From assembly GCA_018396565.1 (NCBI GenBank), contig JAGTQO010000050.1, positions 1 to 11,556 of the forward strand: a DNA stretch of 11,556 nt, given 5' to 3'. This DNA is from Candidatus Bathyarchaeota archaeon. Its GTDB lineage: Archaea; Thermoproteota; Bathyarchaeia; 40CM-2-53-6; RBG-13-38-9. The translations under genes were made by a program, and so were the position numbers. Shown piece after piece: positions 1 to 5,974 of the stretch. The notes beneath the pieces are model-generated. The model saw only the letters and a list, made by a program, of their open reading frames with translations. It was not told where the DNA came from and searched no databases. How positions within the stretch are numbered: position 1 is the first letter of the stretch; each line of letters begins with the position of its first letter.

Positions 1-19
1 AACCGAGGTCTAAACCTAA

Positions 20-31
20 CCCCCCGCACCA
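20..31 (+). other. Possible tRNA-Leu 3' acceptor end fragment
   Basis: The run CCCCCCGCACCA matches the acceptor 3' strand plus CCA that archaeal tRNA-Leu genes commonly carry. The bases just before it do not form a proper T-arm (only a weak AGGT/ACCT pairing is visible), and the window edge cuts off anything further. It lies immediately left of the att-like repeat, and a tRNA-Leu-like 3' half lies left of the other att copy near 5621. It may be a displaced tRNA end or chance. Confidence 0.25.
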
Positions 32-39
32 GACTTCGA

Positions 40-69
40 GTTCGAATCCCTCAACCATTTTTATTATAG
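40..69 (+). repeat. att-like direct repeat, copy 1 (tRNA 3'-end type)
   Basis: These 30 bp recur without mismatch and in the same orientation at 5657-5686. The repeat opens with GTTCGAATCCC, a classic tRNA T-loop and T-stem sequence, and ends in ATTTTTATTATAG. The recombinase reading frame stays open through it from the window edge. That is the arrangement expected of SSV-type archaeal integrases, whose attP lies inside the 5' end of int. The other half of a canonical tRNA is not visible here. Confidence 0.65.
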
Positions 70-77
70 GGTGCGGC

Positions 78-372
78 TTGCAAGACATATACGGGTACGA
101 TAGACGTCTGGAGAAGGCTAGGAAGGGTCTTGAAGCATCAAATAGTATCCTGGAGGATAATAGGAAGAGCATAATGGGGTTCATCGAGCATATTCTGGCT
201 CAGGGTGTCAGTAAGGCCAGGGCTGCAAAGTATATTTACCATCTGACTGTTCTTGCCAGAGTTGCTGAGAAGCCTTTCAGCCTATTTACCCGTAAGGATG
301 TTGAGAGGCTGCGATAGTGAGGATGATTATCCGGCTGAGGTGAAGTGGATCAAAACATCTAAGGGAAAATAA
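78..372 (+). pseudogene. Tyrosine recombinase (integrase) N-terminal remnant, copy 1
   Basis: This is the N-terminal core-binding (SAM-like) part of an archaeal XerA/SSV-type integrase: a helical, basic stretch starting QDIYGYDRRLEKAR, followed by a KARAAKYIYHL helix and FTRKDVERL. The nominal start is TTG at 78, but the frame is open back through the att repeat. The frame breaks at 300-311, where GTTGAGAGGCTG joins directly to the sequence that lies 92 bp further on in the related copy at 3193. This deletion causes a frameshift and a stop at 315-317. Recognisable sequence continues out of frame to about 372 (EVKWIKTS) and then stops. No catalytic domain (R..HxxR..Y) is present, so this cannot encode an active recombinase. 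Confidence 0.8.
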
Positions 373-1124
373 ACTCTACGCTTTGTTACTTTTCTCTTGA
401 TAATTGATTCAACAACATATCCTAAGAAAGCCCTTCTAGGTGTTTCTACACTTACCTCTTCGCTTGGAATGTGTATCTGTTCTTCTATCGGCTCTTCTGT
501 AGGAAGTTCTAAGGCTGAGATGAACATCTTTCTTAAAACATTAGCAACATCCTTATCAGATTCAAATCCTTCACAATCTTCAGCTAAAGCTAAGCAGTAA
601 TACTTTTTTGCTTCATCCCAAAAAGGAAAAAACTCTGGGTTGAAAACTATTATTAGGTCTTTAACTTCTGAGCATTTGACAAAGTAAGTTAAGTTTACTT
701 CAATCTTAGCAGACCTTTTCCTAGAAAGAATTTCATTAACTGCATCCCCAAAACTCTCATAAGGATTCGTGTACACATAGAAGAATAGAGCTACAGCGAA
801 AATATTTTCCTTGATTAAAAAGTATGGCTTAAGATGCTCTTGAATCTGAGATTCTAAGACTCTAACTGTATCTAAGAATTTTCTTGCGTGTTCTTCTTCT
901 TCCTTCATCTGCTTAGGCAAATACTTTGGGAATACTCCAAAAGTTCCGCTTTGTTGTTCTATTTGAATTCTAAGAGTCTCAGCCTTAGCCTTATGGAAAT
1001 TATAATTTCTCTCAGCCCACCTTAGTCTTCCCTCTAAATCTTCTGGAACGTCAGGCTCAAGCTTGAAAGGAACTTCATTTGTAGTGATTAAAAGAGCCTT
1101 AAAGTGGAGACTTTGGGAGATGGT
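327..1124 (-). pseudogene. Unknown protein, start missing, probably 3' part of a frameshifted gene
   Basis: The minus-strand frame is open from 1124 to the stop at 327-329. An ATG occurs only at codon 5 of the stretch beginning at 920, but codons upstream to about 1110 also look coding (KALLITTNEVPFKLEPDV, then charged helices), and they contain no ATG or GTG. The stop bounding this frame (1125-1127) lies just beyond its overlap with the gene at 1088-1438, so a single frameshift between about 1091 and 1124 would merge both into one protein of about 370 residues. The C-terminal part is Glu-rich (PTEEPIEEQIHIPSEEVS). The last 10 or so residues are read antisense through the integrase remnant, so the natural C-terminus is probably lost. 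I do not recognise the family. No signal peptide or clear membrane segment is visible. Confidence 0.5.
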
Positions 1125-1438
1125 CTAAGAGTGTTGAAGCTGTTCTTCCATTGAATATCCTTCTCGAAACTCAAGCCAAACTTTCTAACAAAACTTTCCT
1201 TATCAACGACTTCCTTAGCAACTAAGCAAGCTACTCCAATAAACTTGTTGTTTCTTTCTAATATTCCGATAGCTTGCTCCTCGTTCCAATAAAGTTTGAA
1301 AGGACATTGGTACTCTTGAAATCCTACCTTTATTCCTTCTTCCTTACCTTCGCTTCTATCCCAACTCCCCTTTCCATATTTTTGCTCATAAGCCCACTTT
1401 AACCATTTGTGATAATTATCGTAATGTTTTTCAGCCAT
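1088..1438 (-). CDS. Unknown soluble protein, probably 5' part of a frameshifted gene
   Basis: The start is placed at the ATG at 1438 (MAEKHYDNYHKWLKWAYEQ) because it overlaps the stop of the upstream membrane-protein gene as ATGGCTGA, a typical translational-coupling overlap; an in-frame start at 1462 would add eight residues inside that gene. The protein is charged and rich in aromatic residues, with a short beta-like stretch (AIGILERNNKFIGVACLVAKEVV). The last residues (PKVSTLRLF) lie where the neighbouring frame already looks coding, so they are probably out-of-frame junk. I do not recognise a domain. Confidence 0.45.
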   Translation of the reverse strand: MAEKHYDNYHKWLKWAYEQKYGKGSWDRSEGKEEGIKVGFQEYQCPFKLYWNEEQAIGILERNNKFIGVACLVAKEVVDKESFVRKFGLSFEKDIQWKNSFNTLRPSPKVSTLRLF

Positions 1439-1757
1439 TCTCATCACGCATTGATTCCCCAATCGTAAAAAGCAGAATTCCGAATAGCGCTATAAGAATA
1501 GAGGAGACTATGGTTAAGCCCTCGATGAACCATGAGAGTGTAGCAATTACTCCAAATATGATTGAAGCAATAGCATAGCAGATTTTTCTTAAACCATCTT
1601 TTAAAAAAGTGCCAAGGATGAGATGAAAGATAGCTGAAATTCCAGAAGTTCCAAATATTATAGTTGCTACTGCGTCCTCTAAAATCTTAAGCGTGGAGAA
1701 AATCCAAAGTGAAAGAAGAAATATTTCAGCCATCGAGTAGAAGAAATTTCTATCCAT
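1431..1757 (-). CDS. Small integral membrane protein of unknown function
   Basis: This 108-residue protein has three to four hydrophobic segments, roughly residues 7-25, 30-50, 56-76 and 80-98, ending in a short charged tail (ESMRDENG). It starts at an ATG (MDRNFFYSMAEIF), and its stop overlaps the next gene's ATG by eight bases, so the two are probably co-transcribed. A weak TATA-like TTTTATGC lies about 45 bp upstream. There is no family signature I can name; small membrane proteins of this kind are common cargo in archaeal viruses and plasmids. Confidence 0.55.
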   Translation of the reverse strand: MDRNFFYSMAEIFLLSLWIFSTLKILEDAVATIIFGTSGISAIFHLILGTFLKDGLRKICYAIASIIFGVIATLSWFIEGLTIVSSILIALFGILLFTIGESMRDENG

Positions 1758-1844
1758 GCTTTAGTTGTTGGGCGTTGCTTTTCAAAACTTCTATTAACGC
1801 ATAAAACTTCCGTTAGTTATTCCTTTTCAAGAAGAAAATAAATT

Positions 1845-2330
1845 TTAGGTAATGAATTTACTCAATTTTTCTAGGGCGTTTTCCTGCTCTGGATCAATGA
1901 ATTCTATTCCCTCTTTTTCTGCTGCCCTGCATAATTCCTTGTCTGAGCATATGAGAATGAGCTCTTCTTTCATAGGTTTTAAGGACCTTTTCAAATTTAT
2001 TGCGCTGGCTAGTTGTAGACAGTCAGCCGAAGGTAGAGCATGCTTAACCGCTAGAAGAGTTGCTGAGGCAACAAGTTCATCATTCACAGTAGTTATGGCA
2101 AACCTGTCTAAAACATCCTTAAGGAAGCGTGAGACAACAACATTAAAAGCATCTCTCGACAAATCTCCTCTTCTCATCCTAGTTGAAAAGGTAACTATAA
2201 ACTCAAGTACGCTCCAGAAGGAAATGGTGAAAGCATCCTTACGCTCAAATATCTTGTCTAAAACCTCAGAACCAATTTCTTTACGGTATCTTTTAACTAT
2301 AGCTGAGGTGTCGAAGTAGAAAGTTACCAT
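1845..2330 (-). CDS. vapC: VapC-type PIN-domain ribonuclease toxin
   Basis: This is a PIN-domain endoribonuclease, the toxin of a type II VapBC pair. Of its 161 residues, the four acidic metal-ligand positions are visible: D7 in YFDTSAIVKRY, E43 in SVLEF, D103 in LPSADCLQLASAI, and D130 in ICSDKEL. Length and motif spacing fit a complete PIN protein. The ATG at 2330 follows the antitoxin stop with no gap (TGA then ATG), so the two are translationally coupled. The family cleaves RNA in a metal-dependent way (tRNA or rRNA in characterised members); the substrate here cannot be told. It shares no obvious close similarity with the second VapC at 3878. Confidence 0.88.
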   Translation of the reverse strand: MVTFYFDTSAIVKRYRKEIGSEVLDKIFERKDAFTISFWSVLEFIVTFSTRMRRGDLSRDAFNVVVSRFLKDVLDRFAITTVNDELVASATLLAVKHALPSADCLQLASAINLKRSLKPMKEELILICSDKELCRAAEKEGIEFIDPEQENALEKLSKFIT

Positions 2331-2582
2331 TCAATGCGTCTCCCTTCTTCGAAGCTCAACAACATCCTGACTCAACGTTTTCGTTTTCTCTCCAGCTATT
2401 TCGCTAGCTAAAATCTCCCTAACCTTCTCTAATGGTTTTAAGTAGGGTTCGTAGCTCTTGTAAAGCTCTTTCACATACTCCTTTACCCTGTTAGCCCTTG
2501 CCTGGTATAGGCTTATCGCTATCAAATCCTCAACCCGCTTCTGGGCCAAGCGTTCAGCTCCAACGTCTTCCATAAGAATCAC
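2331..2582 (-). CDS. Putative VapB-like antitoxin partner
   Basis: This small, charged, largely helical protein has 80-83 residues and is encoded directly upstream of, and abutting, the PIN toxin gene. The start is a GTG at 2582 or the ATG at 2573 (MEDVGAERLAQKRVEDL). No AbrB or ribbon-helix-helix signature is evident, so the antitoxin role rests on position and size. The C-terminal part (TKTLSQDVVELRRRETH) is the sort of segment that could wrap the toxin. The promoter is the TATA box at 2603-2610, about 25 bp upstream, implying a leaderless or near-leaderless mRNA. Confidence 0.7.
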   Translation of the reverse strand: MILMEDVGAERLAQKRVEDLIAISLYQARANRVKEYVKELYKSYEPYLKPLEKVREILASEIAGEKTKTLSQDVVELRRRETH

Positions 2583-2602
2583 TACTCAATTAGTTTTCAG
2601 AG

Positions 2603-2610
2603 TATATAAA
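2603..2610. promoter_or_regulatory. Shared TATA box between antitoxin/vapC and winged-helix gene
   Basis: TATATAAA reads as TTTATATA, the archaeal box A consensus, on the minus strand, about 25 bp before the antitoxin start. On the plus strand the same bases lie about 31-38 bp before the ATG at 2641, which is preceded by a GAGGGG ribosome-binding site. The 58-bp gap holds no second obvious TATA box, so the two divergent genes appear to share one element. Confidence 0.5.
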
Positions 2611-2640
2611 TGCTTAAGTCTTATTTAATTATCGAGGGGT

Positions 2641-2985
2641 ATGGGCAAAGTCAGATACAAGGACATGGGAGATACGATTCTGCTGAAGGCTTTTGGCTAC
2701 TCCCCAAAGCTTAGGGTACTGGACATATTCTTAACATGCCCTTACTTCAGCTAAAACGAGCTCGCAAAAGAGCTTGGGATGAGCAAGCAAACTCTCTACA
2801 AGAACTTCAAGGACTTGGAAGAATTAGGAGTGGTTAAGCCTTCAAGAAACATAGGAAGAGCAACCATGTACAGGATAAATACAGAACACCCATTAGTGAA
2901 GAGGTTAAATGAAATGGTAGATGAGGTTTCATTGCAAATAGCGGAGAAAGAAGCTGATAAAATGCGTGTTCCAGCAAAAACCTAA
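2641..2985 (+). pseudogene. Winged helix-turn-helix regulator, copy 1, with premature stop
   Basis: This is a paralogue of the intact gene at 7858-8208. Translation from ATG 2641 (MGKVRYKDMGDT) runs through the same FGYSPKLR segment, then meets TAA at 2752-2754 where copy 2 has a lysine codon (AAG). One base change from a lysine codon AAA would explain it. Downstream the frame is intact: helix-turn-helix (NELAKELGMSKQTLYKNFKDL), wing (KPSRNIGRATMYRIN) and C-terminal helix. Internal initiation at ATG 2779 could give a 68-residue fragment lacking part of the DNA-binding domain. It diverges from the VapC/antitoxin pair across a shared promoter, so it may once have regulated it. Confidence 0.75.
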
Positions 2986-3006
2986 TTTTCCACATTCGCT
3001 TATCTC
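2850..3006 (+). repeat. Near-identical repeat of winged-helix 3' half and flank, copy 1
   Basis: From about 2850 through the stop codon and on to the flanking GCTTATCTCT, this stretch matches about 8073-8230 with only a handful of differences (for example GATAAA against GAGAAG near the end of the gene). The 5' parts of the two genes differ far more. This suggests recent gene conversion or recombination of the 3' half plus flank. Confidence 0.8.
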
Positions 3007-3061
3007 TCGTTTAAATTCCCTTCTGGAAAGAGCAAGTTTTCCATAAGCTTTTTTCGGTTTC
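3007..3061 (+). repeat. Downstream flank repeat, copy 1 (partner at 9019-9077)
   Basis: The stretch around TTCTGGAAAGAGCAAG through TTTTTTCGGTTT recurs at 9019-9077 with a few substitutions and one-base indels. Here it follows the winged-helix repeat directly; in the second locus it is separated from it by about 790 bp. Read on the minus strand, most differences are conservative at protein level (YGKLALSRREF against YGKLALSKREF), so it may be a remnant of a minus-strand coding sequence. Confidence 0.65.
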
Positions 3062-3088
3062 TTCGATTTACAATGAATTGCTAAGTTT

Positions 3089-3116
3089 AAAACCACCACC
3101 AATATATGGCGGTTTT
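3089..3116 (+). other. Inverted repeat / hairpin
   Basis: AAAACC-A-CC pairs with GG-C-GGTTTT across a 10-base AT-rich loop (eight pairs with one mismatch). It lies in the gap between the winged-helix pseudogene and the second integrase remnant. It could be a transcription-termination or recombination structure; nothing else identifies it. Confidence 0.3.
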
Positions 3117-3192
3117 CCTCTTTATCAGACGCAGTAAAGCATATTAAAAGAGATTCTTCGAACAAGAAACCAGTATCTTGCAGGAGTAATTA

Positions 3193-3560
3193 CGAGTTGC
3201 TGAGAAGCCTTTCAACCTTTACACCCGTAAGGATGTTGAGAGGCTGATTGCTTGGGTAAACTCTAGAGGCTACACTGATCATACTAAATATGATTATAAG
3301 GTTATTGTTAAAAGGTTCTTCAAATGGTTGAGAGGCTGCGATAGTGAGGGTGATTATCCGACTGAGGTGAAGTGGATCAAGACATCATGACATCATATAA
3401 GGGTAGGCGCCTCCTACCAGAATCACTGCTTACAAGAGAGGAGTTTGAGAGACTCGTATAAGCAACAGAGAATCCTAGAGATAGACCCCTAATCTTAATT
3501 CACTTTGAGTATTCCGTATATTTAGCCAGCGTAACCGTCAACCTATTCCATTGACTTTTC
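3193..3560 (+). pseudogene. Tyrosine recombinase (integrase) middle fragment, copy 2
   Basis: Homology to copy 1 begins at about 3193 (VAEKPFNLYTRKDVERL) and continues through the part deleted there (IAWVNSRGYTDHTKYDYK, VIVKRFFKWLRGCDSEG, EVKWIKTS). An eight-base tandem duplication, GACATCAT at 3381-3388 and 3389-3396, then breaks the frame and makes a TGA. The following frame reads YKGRRLLPESLLTREEFERLV, a second stop (TAA at 3459-3461), then ATENPRDRPLILIHFEYS before decaying. This is the core-binding domain and the very beginning of the catalytic domain. The catalytic Arg/His/Tyr boxes are absent. There is no start codon and no N-terminus. Confidence 0.8.
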
Positions 3561-3605
3561 GCATACTTCATTCTCCCTAATACTTTAACGAAGGAGTTTG
3601 GTAAC

Positions 3606-3612
3606 GTTTAAA
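3606..3612 (+). promoter_or_regulatory. TATA box for vapBC
   Basis: GTTTAAATGC carries a TTTAAAT core about 30 bp upstream of the GTG at 3639. That spacing fits a leaderless archaeal transcript starting at or near this GTG. The ATG at 3612 sits inside the box and is therefore an unlikely start. Confidence 0.45.
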
Positions 3613-3638
3613 TGCTTTTAGACTGCTATTACTACTTG

Positions 3639-3914
3639 GTGGAAAAAGTGTCTGAAGCCAAGACTATCAAAATAAGTAAGGAAACATACGTTAGGCTTTC
3701 TGAAGTTGCCGGCGAACTTCAGATGCGGCTAAAACGCCCAGTTTCACTAGACGAGGCCATGCGATACCTAATCAGCTTGAAATCAAGGAAGAAAGGCACA
3801 AGAATAACCGATTTAGCCGGCTCTTGGGACATGTCCAATGAGGAATGGGCTGAGATTAAAGCTTCACTCGCAGAGGCATGGAAGAAATGGAAGATGCCGG
3901 AAATCAGGTCATAA
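3639..3914 (+). CDS. vapB: VapB-type antitoxin (DUF217-like)
   Basis: This is the antitoxin of the downstream PIN toxin. From GTG 3639 it has 91 residues: an N-terminal TIKISKETYVRLSEVAGEL and KRPVSLDEAMRYLI, which match the short DNA-binding N-terminus of archaeal VapB (DUF217-like, ribbon-helix-helix style) proteins, then a charged C-terminal tail with an amphipathic helix (EEWAEIKASLAEAWKKWK) expected to bind the toxin. An in-frame ATG at 3612 lies within the TATA box, so GTG 3639 or GTG 3648 is preferred. Its end overlaps the toxin gene by 37 bases. VapB proteins usually repress their own operon as a complex with VapC. Confidence 0.82.
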   Translation: MEKVSEAKTIKISKETYVRLSEVAGELQMRLKRPVSLDEAMRYLISLKSRKKGTRITDLAGSWDMSNEEWAEIKASLAEAWKKWKMPEIRS

Positions 3915-4300
3915 TCGACACAGATATATTAGTAGACGTACTTAGAGGCTTAGAAAAACCCGTAACCTTTATAGCTGAGCTGGAGCGGAAGGGTTTGACA
4001 CTTTCAACAACCGTTATCAACGCCTTCGAACTATATTACGGAGCCTGCAAATCCACGAAAAAGCTGCAAAACCTAACTGCCACAAGAAAACTGCTGGAAC
4101 AAACCGTTATCCTAAATATGACCCATAAATCAGCGGAAAAAGCAGGAGAAATCCATGCTGAGCTGGAAGCAAAAGGCCAACCTATAGGCATAAGAGACGT
4201 TATGATCGGCGCAATTGCCCTAATAAAAGGCTACCCATTAATAACGAGAAACACGCACCTACAAAAAATCGAAGGTCTTAATTTAATAACAGCTCCTTAG
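3878..4300 (+). CDS. vapC: VapC-type PIN-domain ribonuclease toxin
   Basis: This is a type II toxin with a complete PIN domain of 140 residues (ATG 3878; ATG 3887 is also possible). The acidic ligands are visible as D14 in IIDTDILVDVLRG, E51 in NAFELYYGA, and D107 in IGIRDVMIGAIAL. The fourth position falls in LITRNTHLQKI, where N125 takes the place of the usual Asp, as in many VapCs. The gene overlaps vapB by 37 bases, so expression is coupled. It is followed by an inverted repeat that may end the transcript. The protein family is metal-dependent RNases; the RNA target is not predictable here. Confidence 0.9.
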   Translation: MEEMEDAGNQVIIDTDILVDVLRGLEKPVTFIAELERKGLTLSTTVINAFELYYGACKSTKKLQNLTATRKLLEQTVILNMTHKSAEKAGEIHAELEAKGQPIGIRDVMIGAIALIKGYPLITRNTHLQKIEGLNLITAP

Positions 4301-4340
4301 GGTAAGGGCAGTTCATTTTGCCACTTTACTTTGCCTTACC
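4301..4340 (+). terminator. Possible hairpin terminator after vapBC
   Basis: GGTAAGG at 4301-4307, immediately after the vapC stop, pairs with CCTTACC at 4334-4340. The pairing extends to nine pairs with one bulged G, and the loop contains TTTT. Archaeal termination relies mainly on U-tracts, so this may instead stabilise the 3' end. Confidence 0.35.
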
Positions 4341-5131
4341 TTCTAAAATTAATTTTGTAACTCCTAAATCTCCATTGCGGTTTCCCCCAACGTTAGAGAA
4401 TTCTCTTTTGCCATTTCATTCTATCTACGAGCGCACGTACTACGCTGGACTTCTATCCATAGTCGGAAAGTAGCATTTATGAACAAGTTTACACGTCTGA
4501 AGCCCAAGGTTTTAGAGCATCACAGGTTGAGGGTAATACGTACAAGTGGCCCTCACGGTCACCCAGGACCTCCTACTTCGCCATAATTTCCTTAACTAGT
4601 TTATATCAGACTTAGCAAGGTCTTCCAGACTCCTTATCCTTCTATTTCCTAGAAACTTTTTGTTGGATTCCTCAACTTTAAGGACTACAACAGTAGAACA
4701 ATTTAAGCCAATTCAAGTGAAGATCGCGTCCACGACCATTGAAACTGCGCTTCCTCCTCACTTTCTAAGATGCCTTTCGCATGTAATTGTCAATTATTTG
4801 TATTAGCAGAGTTAAGCAGCCAATTATTTCAATTGACCTGGAATATTTGTCGGACTACTGGTTTTCCATCCATAGCCCTGTGATTGATAACGATGCGATC
4901 AACTCATCCTCCGACTCTGATGAAGAGAGTCGATGAATCGGTGTCCTTCCACTACAATGATAAACCTTGACTTATAGATTAATAACCGACTAGTTGAATT
5001 CTGTAATGCAGTCTTCCTCTATTTTCTCCATGTGATGTCCCATAAAGTTCGCTCATAGAATATTCCTTCATATGCAGATTCCTAACAGGTAACGCTTATC
5101 TGGGTCGGAGGCTCTGTCAACTTGATGCTAT
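4341..5131. other. About 790 bp without a convincing gene
   Basis: I see no intact gene here. A minus-strand frame with no start codon (4596-4712) reads plausibly as protein (LKVEESNKKFLGNRR then IRSLEDLAK and a stop) and may be the tail of a lost gene. There is also a seven-base perfect hairpin (CGACTCT/AGAGTCG, 4912-4932) and an inverted repeat, GTCAATT at 4789-4795 with AATTGAC at 4831-4837. CAATTATTT is repeated directly at 4791-4799 and 4821-4829. Confidence 0.4.
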
Positions 5132-5506
5132 TTGACTCATGTCTATGCAAAGGTGAGACTCATCGGGACGAAGACGCATCGAGTGATTGATAAGCTTCTA
5201 GTCGATACAGGTGCTACGTTCACCGTTCTTCCTCGTGATTTGCTTGAAGAGATTGGAGCGGTCAAGGTCCCAACTAAGACGAAGCTGGAACTCGGCGACG
5301 GGCGCAGAGTGGAGGCTGAGGTCTATGCTGTTGTGCTTGCGGTCGGAGATCGTGAGGGGGCAACTCTCGCTGTTACATTCATGGACGCAAAACCTGTCTT
5401 AGGCATAAGATCACTGGAAGATTTGGGCCTAAAAGTTGATCCTGTGAGTGGGTCATTGGAGGCAACACGGCCACCAGGAGTTGCGTACTACTATTCGAGT
5501 GGATAA
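5132..5506 (+). CDS. Retropepsin-like clan AA aspartic protease (AF_0612-type)
   Basis: This 124-residue protein has the single-lobe retropepsin-like signature LLVDTGATFTVLP with catalytic D25 in DTGA. A following ELGDGRRVEAEVY beta segment and the typical C-terminal block VLGIRSLEDLGLKVDP, SGSLEATRPPG complete the fold. Such proteases act as homodimers, each subunit supplying one Asp; their cellular role in archaea is unknown. The start is TTG at 5132, seven bases after an in-frame TGA at 5123-5125; no ATG is available. Composition is more GC-rich than the surrounding island and the frame is undamaged, suggesting it is maintained. No partner gene lies next to it. Confidence 0.85.
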   Translation: MTHVYAKVRLIGTKTHRVIDKLLVDTGATFTVLPRDLLEEIGAVKVPTKTKLELGDGRRVEAEVYAVVLAVGDREGATLAVTFMDAKPVLGIRSLEDLGLKVDPVSGSLEATRPPGVAYYYSSG

Positions 5507-5620
5507 GAAACGTATACTTTCAGTAGTGGATCTAGTAAGCTTCAAAATACTTCTTCCCACACGCTTTTGTTTGAATCTTGAGCCCTATTACGGTTCAGGT
5601 ACACATAAGCCATTCCAAAC

Positions 5621-5674
5621 CGCAGTTTAGAACTCCTGTCCCGTAGGGGTTCGTGGGTTCGAATCCCTCAACCA
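5621..5674 (+). pseudogene. tRNA-Leu-like 3' half fragment (UAG anticodon loop)
   Basis: The series TTTAGAA (a plausible anticodon loop with TAG), TCCTG, a CCC-GTA-GGG variable arm, and TTCGTGGGTTCGAATCCC matches the 3' half of archaeal class II tRNA-Leu genes in order and spacing. It is not functional. The 5' half is absent, the anticodon stem pairs poorly, and after the T-arm the sequence switches to the att-like TCAACCATTTTT instead of an acceptor strand. It overlaps the second att repeat, consistent with recombination inside a T-arm. Confidence 0.5.
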
Positions 5675-5686
5675 TTTTTATTATAG
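5657..5686 (+). repeat. att-like direct repeat, copy 2
   Basis: This is identical over 30 bp to 40-69 and in the same orientation. It is joined on its left to a tRNA-Leu-like 3' half and on its right to an integrase 5' end, as at copy 1. The two copies bound about 5.6 kb. Confidence 0.65.
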
Positions 5687-5694
5687 AGAGTGAC

Positions 5695-5782
5695 TTGAAG
5701 CCAGATATATACGGGTACGATAGACGTCTGGAGAAGGCTAGGATGGATCTTCAAGCATCGACTAGTATCTTGGAGGATAATA
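5695..5782 (+). pseudogene. Integrase N-terminal fragment, copy 3
   Basis: From TTG 5695 (LKPDIYGYDRRLEKARMDLQ, then TSILEDN) this matches the first 30 or so residues of copy 1. Similarity ends abruptly at about 5782 (GGATAATA). The frame happens to stay open to 6141, but that extension lies over a better minus-strand reading frame and shows no protein-like pattern. Size and position beside the att repeat are those of an int(N) fragment left by SSV-type integration. Confidence 0.75.
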
Positions 5783-5974
5783 AAACTTGTTGCTCTAGGC
5801 AATCTTGTTATCGGCATGCTCCACTTTATTCTCTATCAACTCATCCATCAAGCTCATTGAATCACTTAACGTCGACCTCAGGGGTACTTAAAACAAAGGG
5901 ATTGCTTGCCAGAGGAGTCTTAATTATAGTTTTCCTGCTCTCCAGGCTTGTCAGCATGTTTGAAAATAGCTTAC

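Noticed and set aside
397..600. Plus-strand open frame of 67 codons
   Set aside because: Ser/Thr-rich antisense shadow of the minus-strand unknown gene at 327-1124.
1852..2319. Plus-strand open frame of 155 codons
   Set aside because: Exact antisense shadow of the PIN-domain vapC, whose motifs are clear on the minus strand.
4915..4985. Possible C/D box guide RNA (CTGATGA followed by several possible boxes)
   Set aside because: The C box starts with C instead of a purine, and no properly spaced D' and D boxes are convincing.
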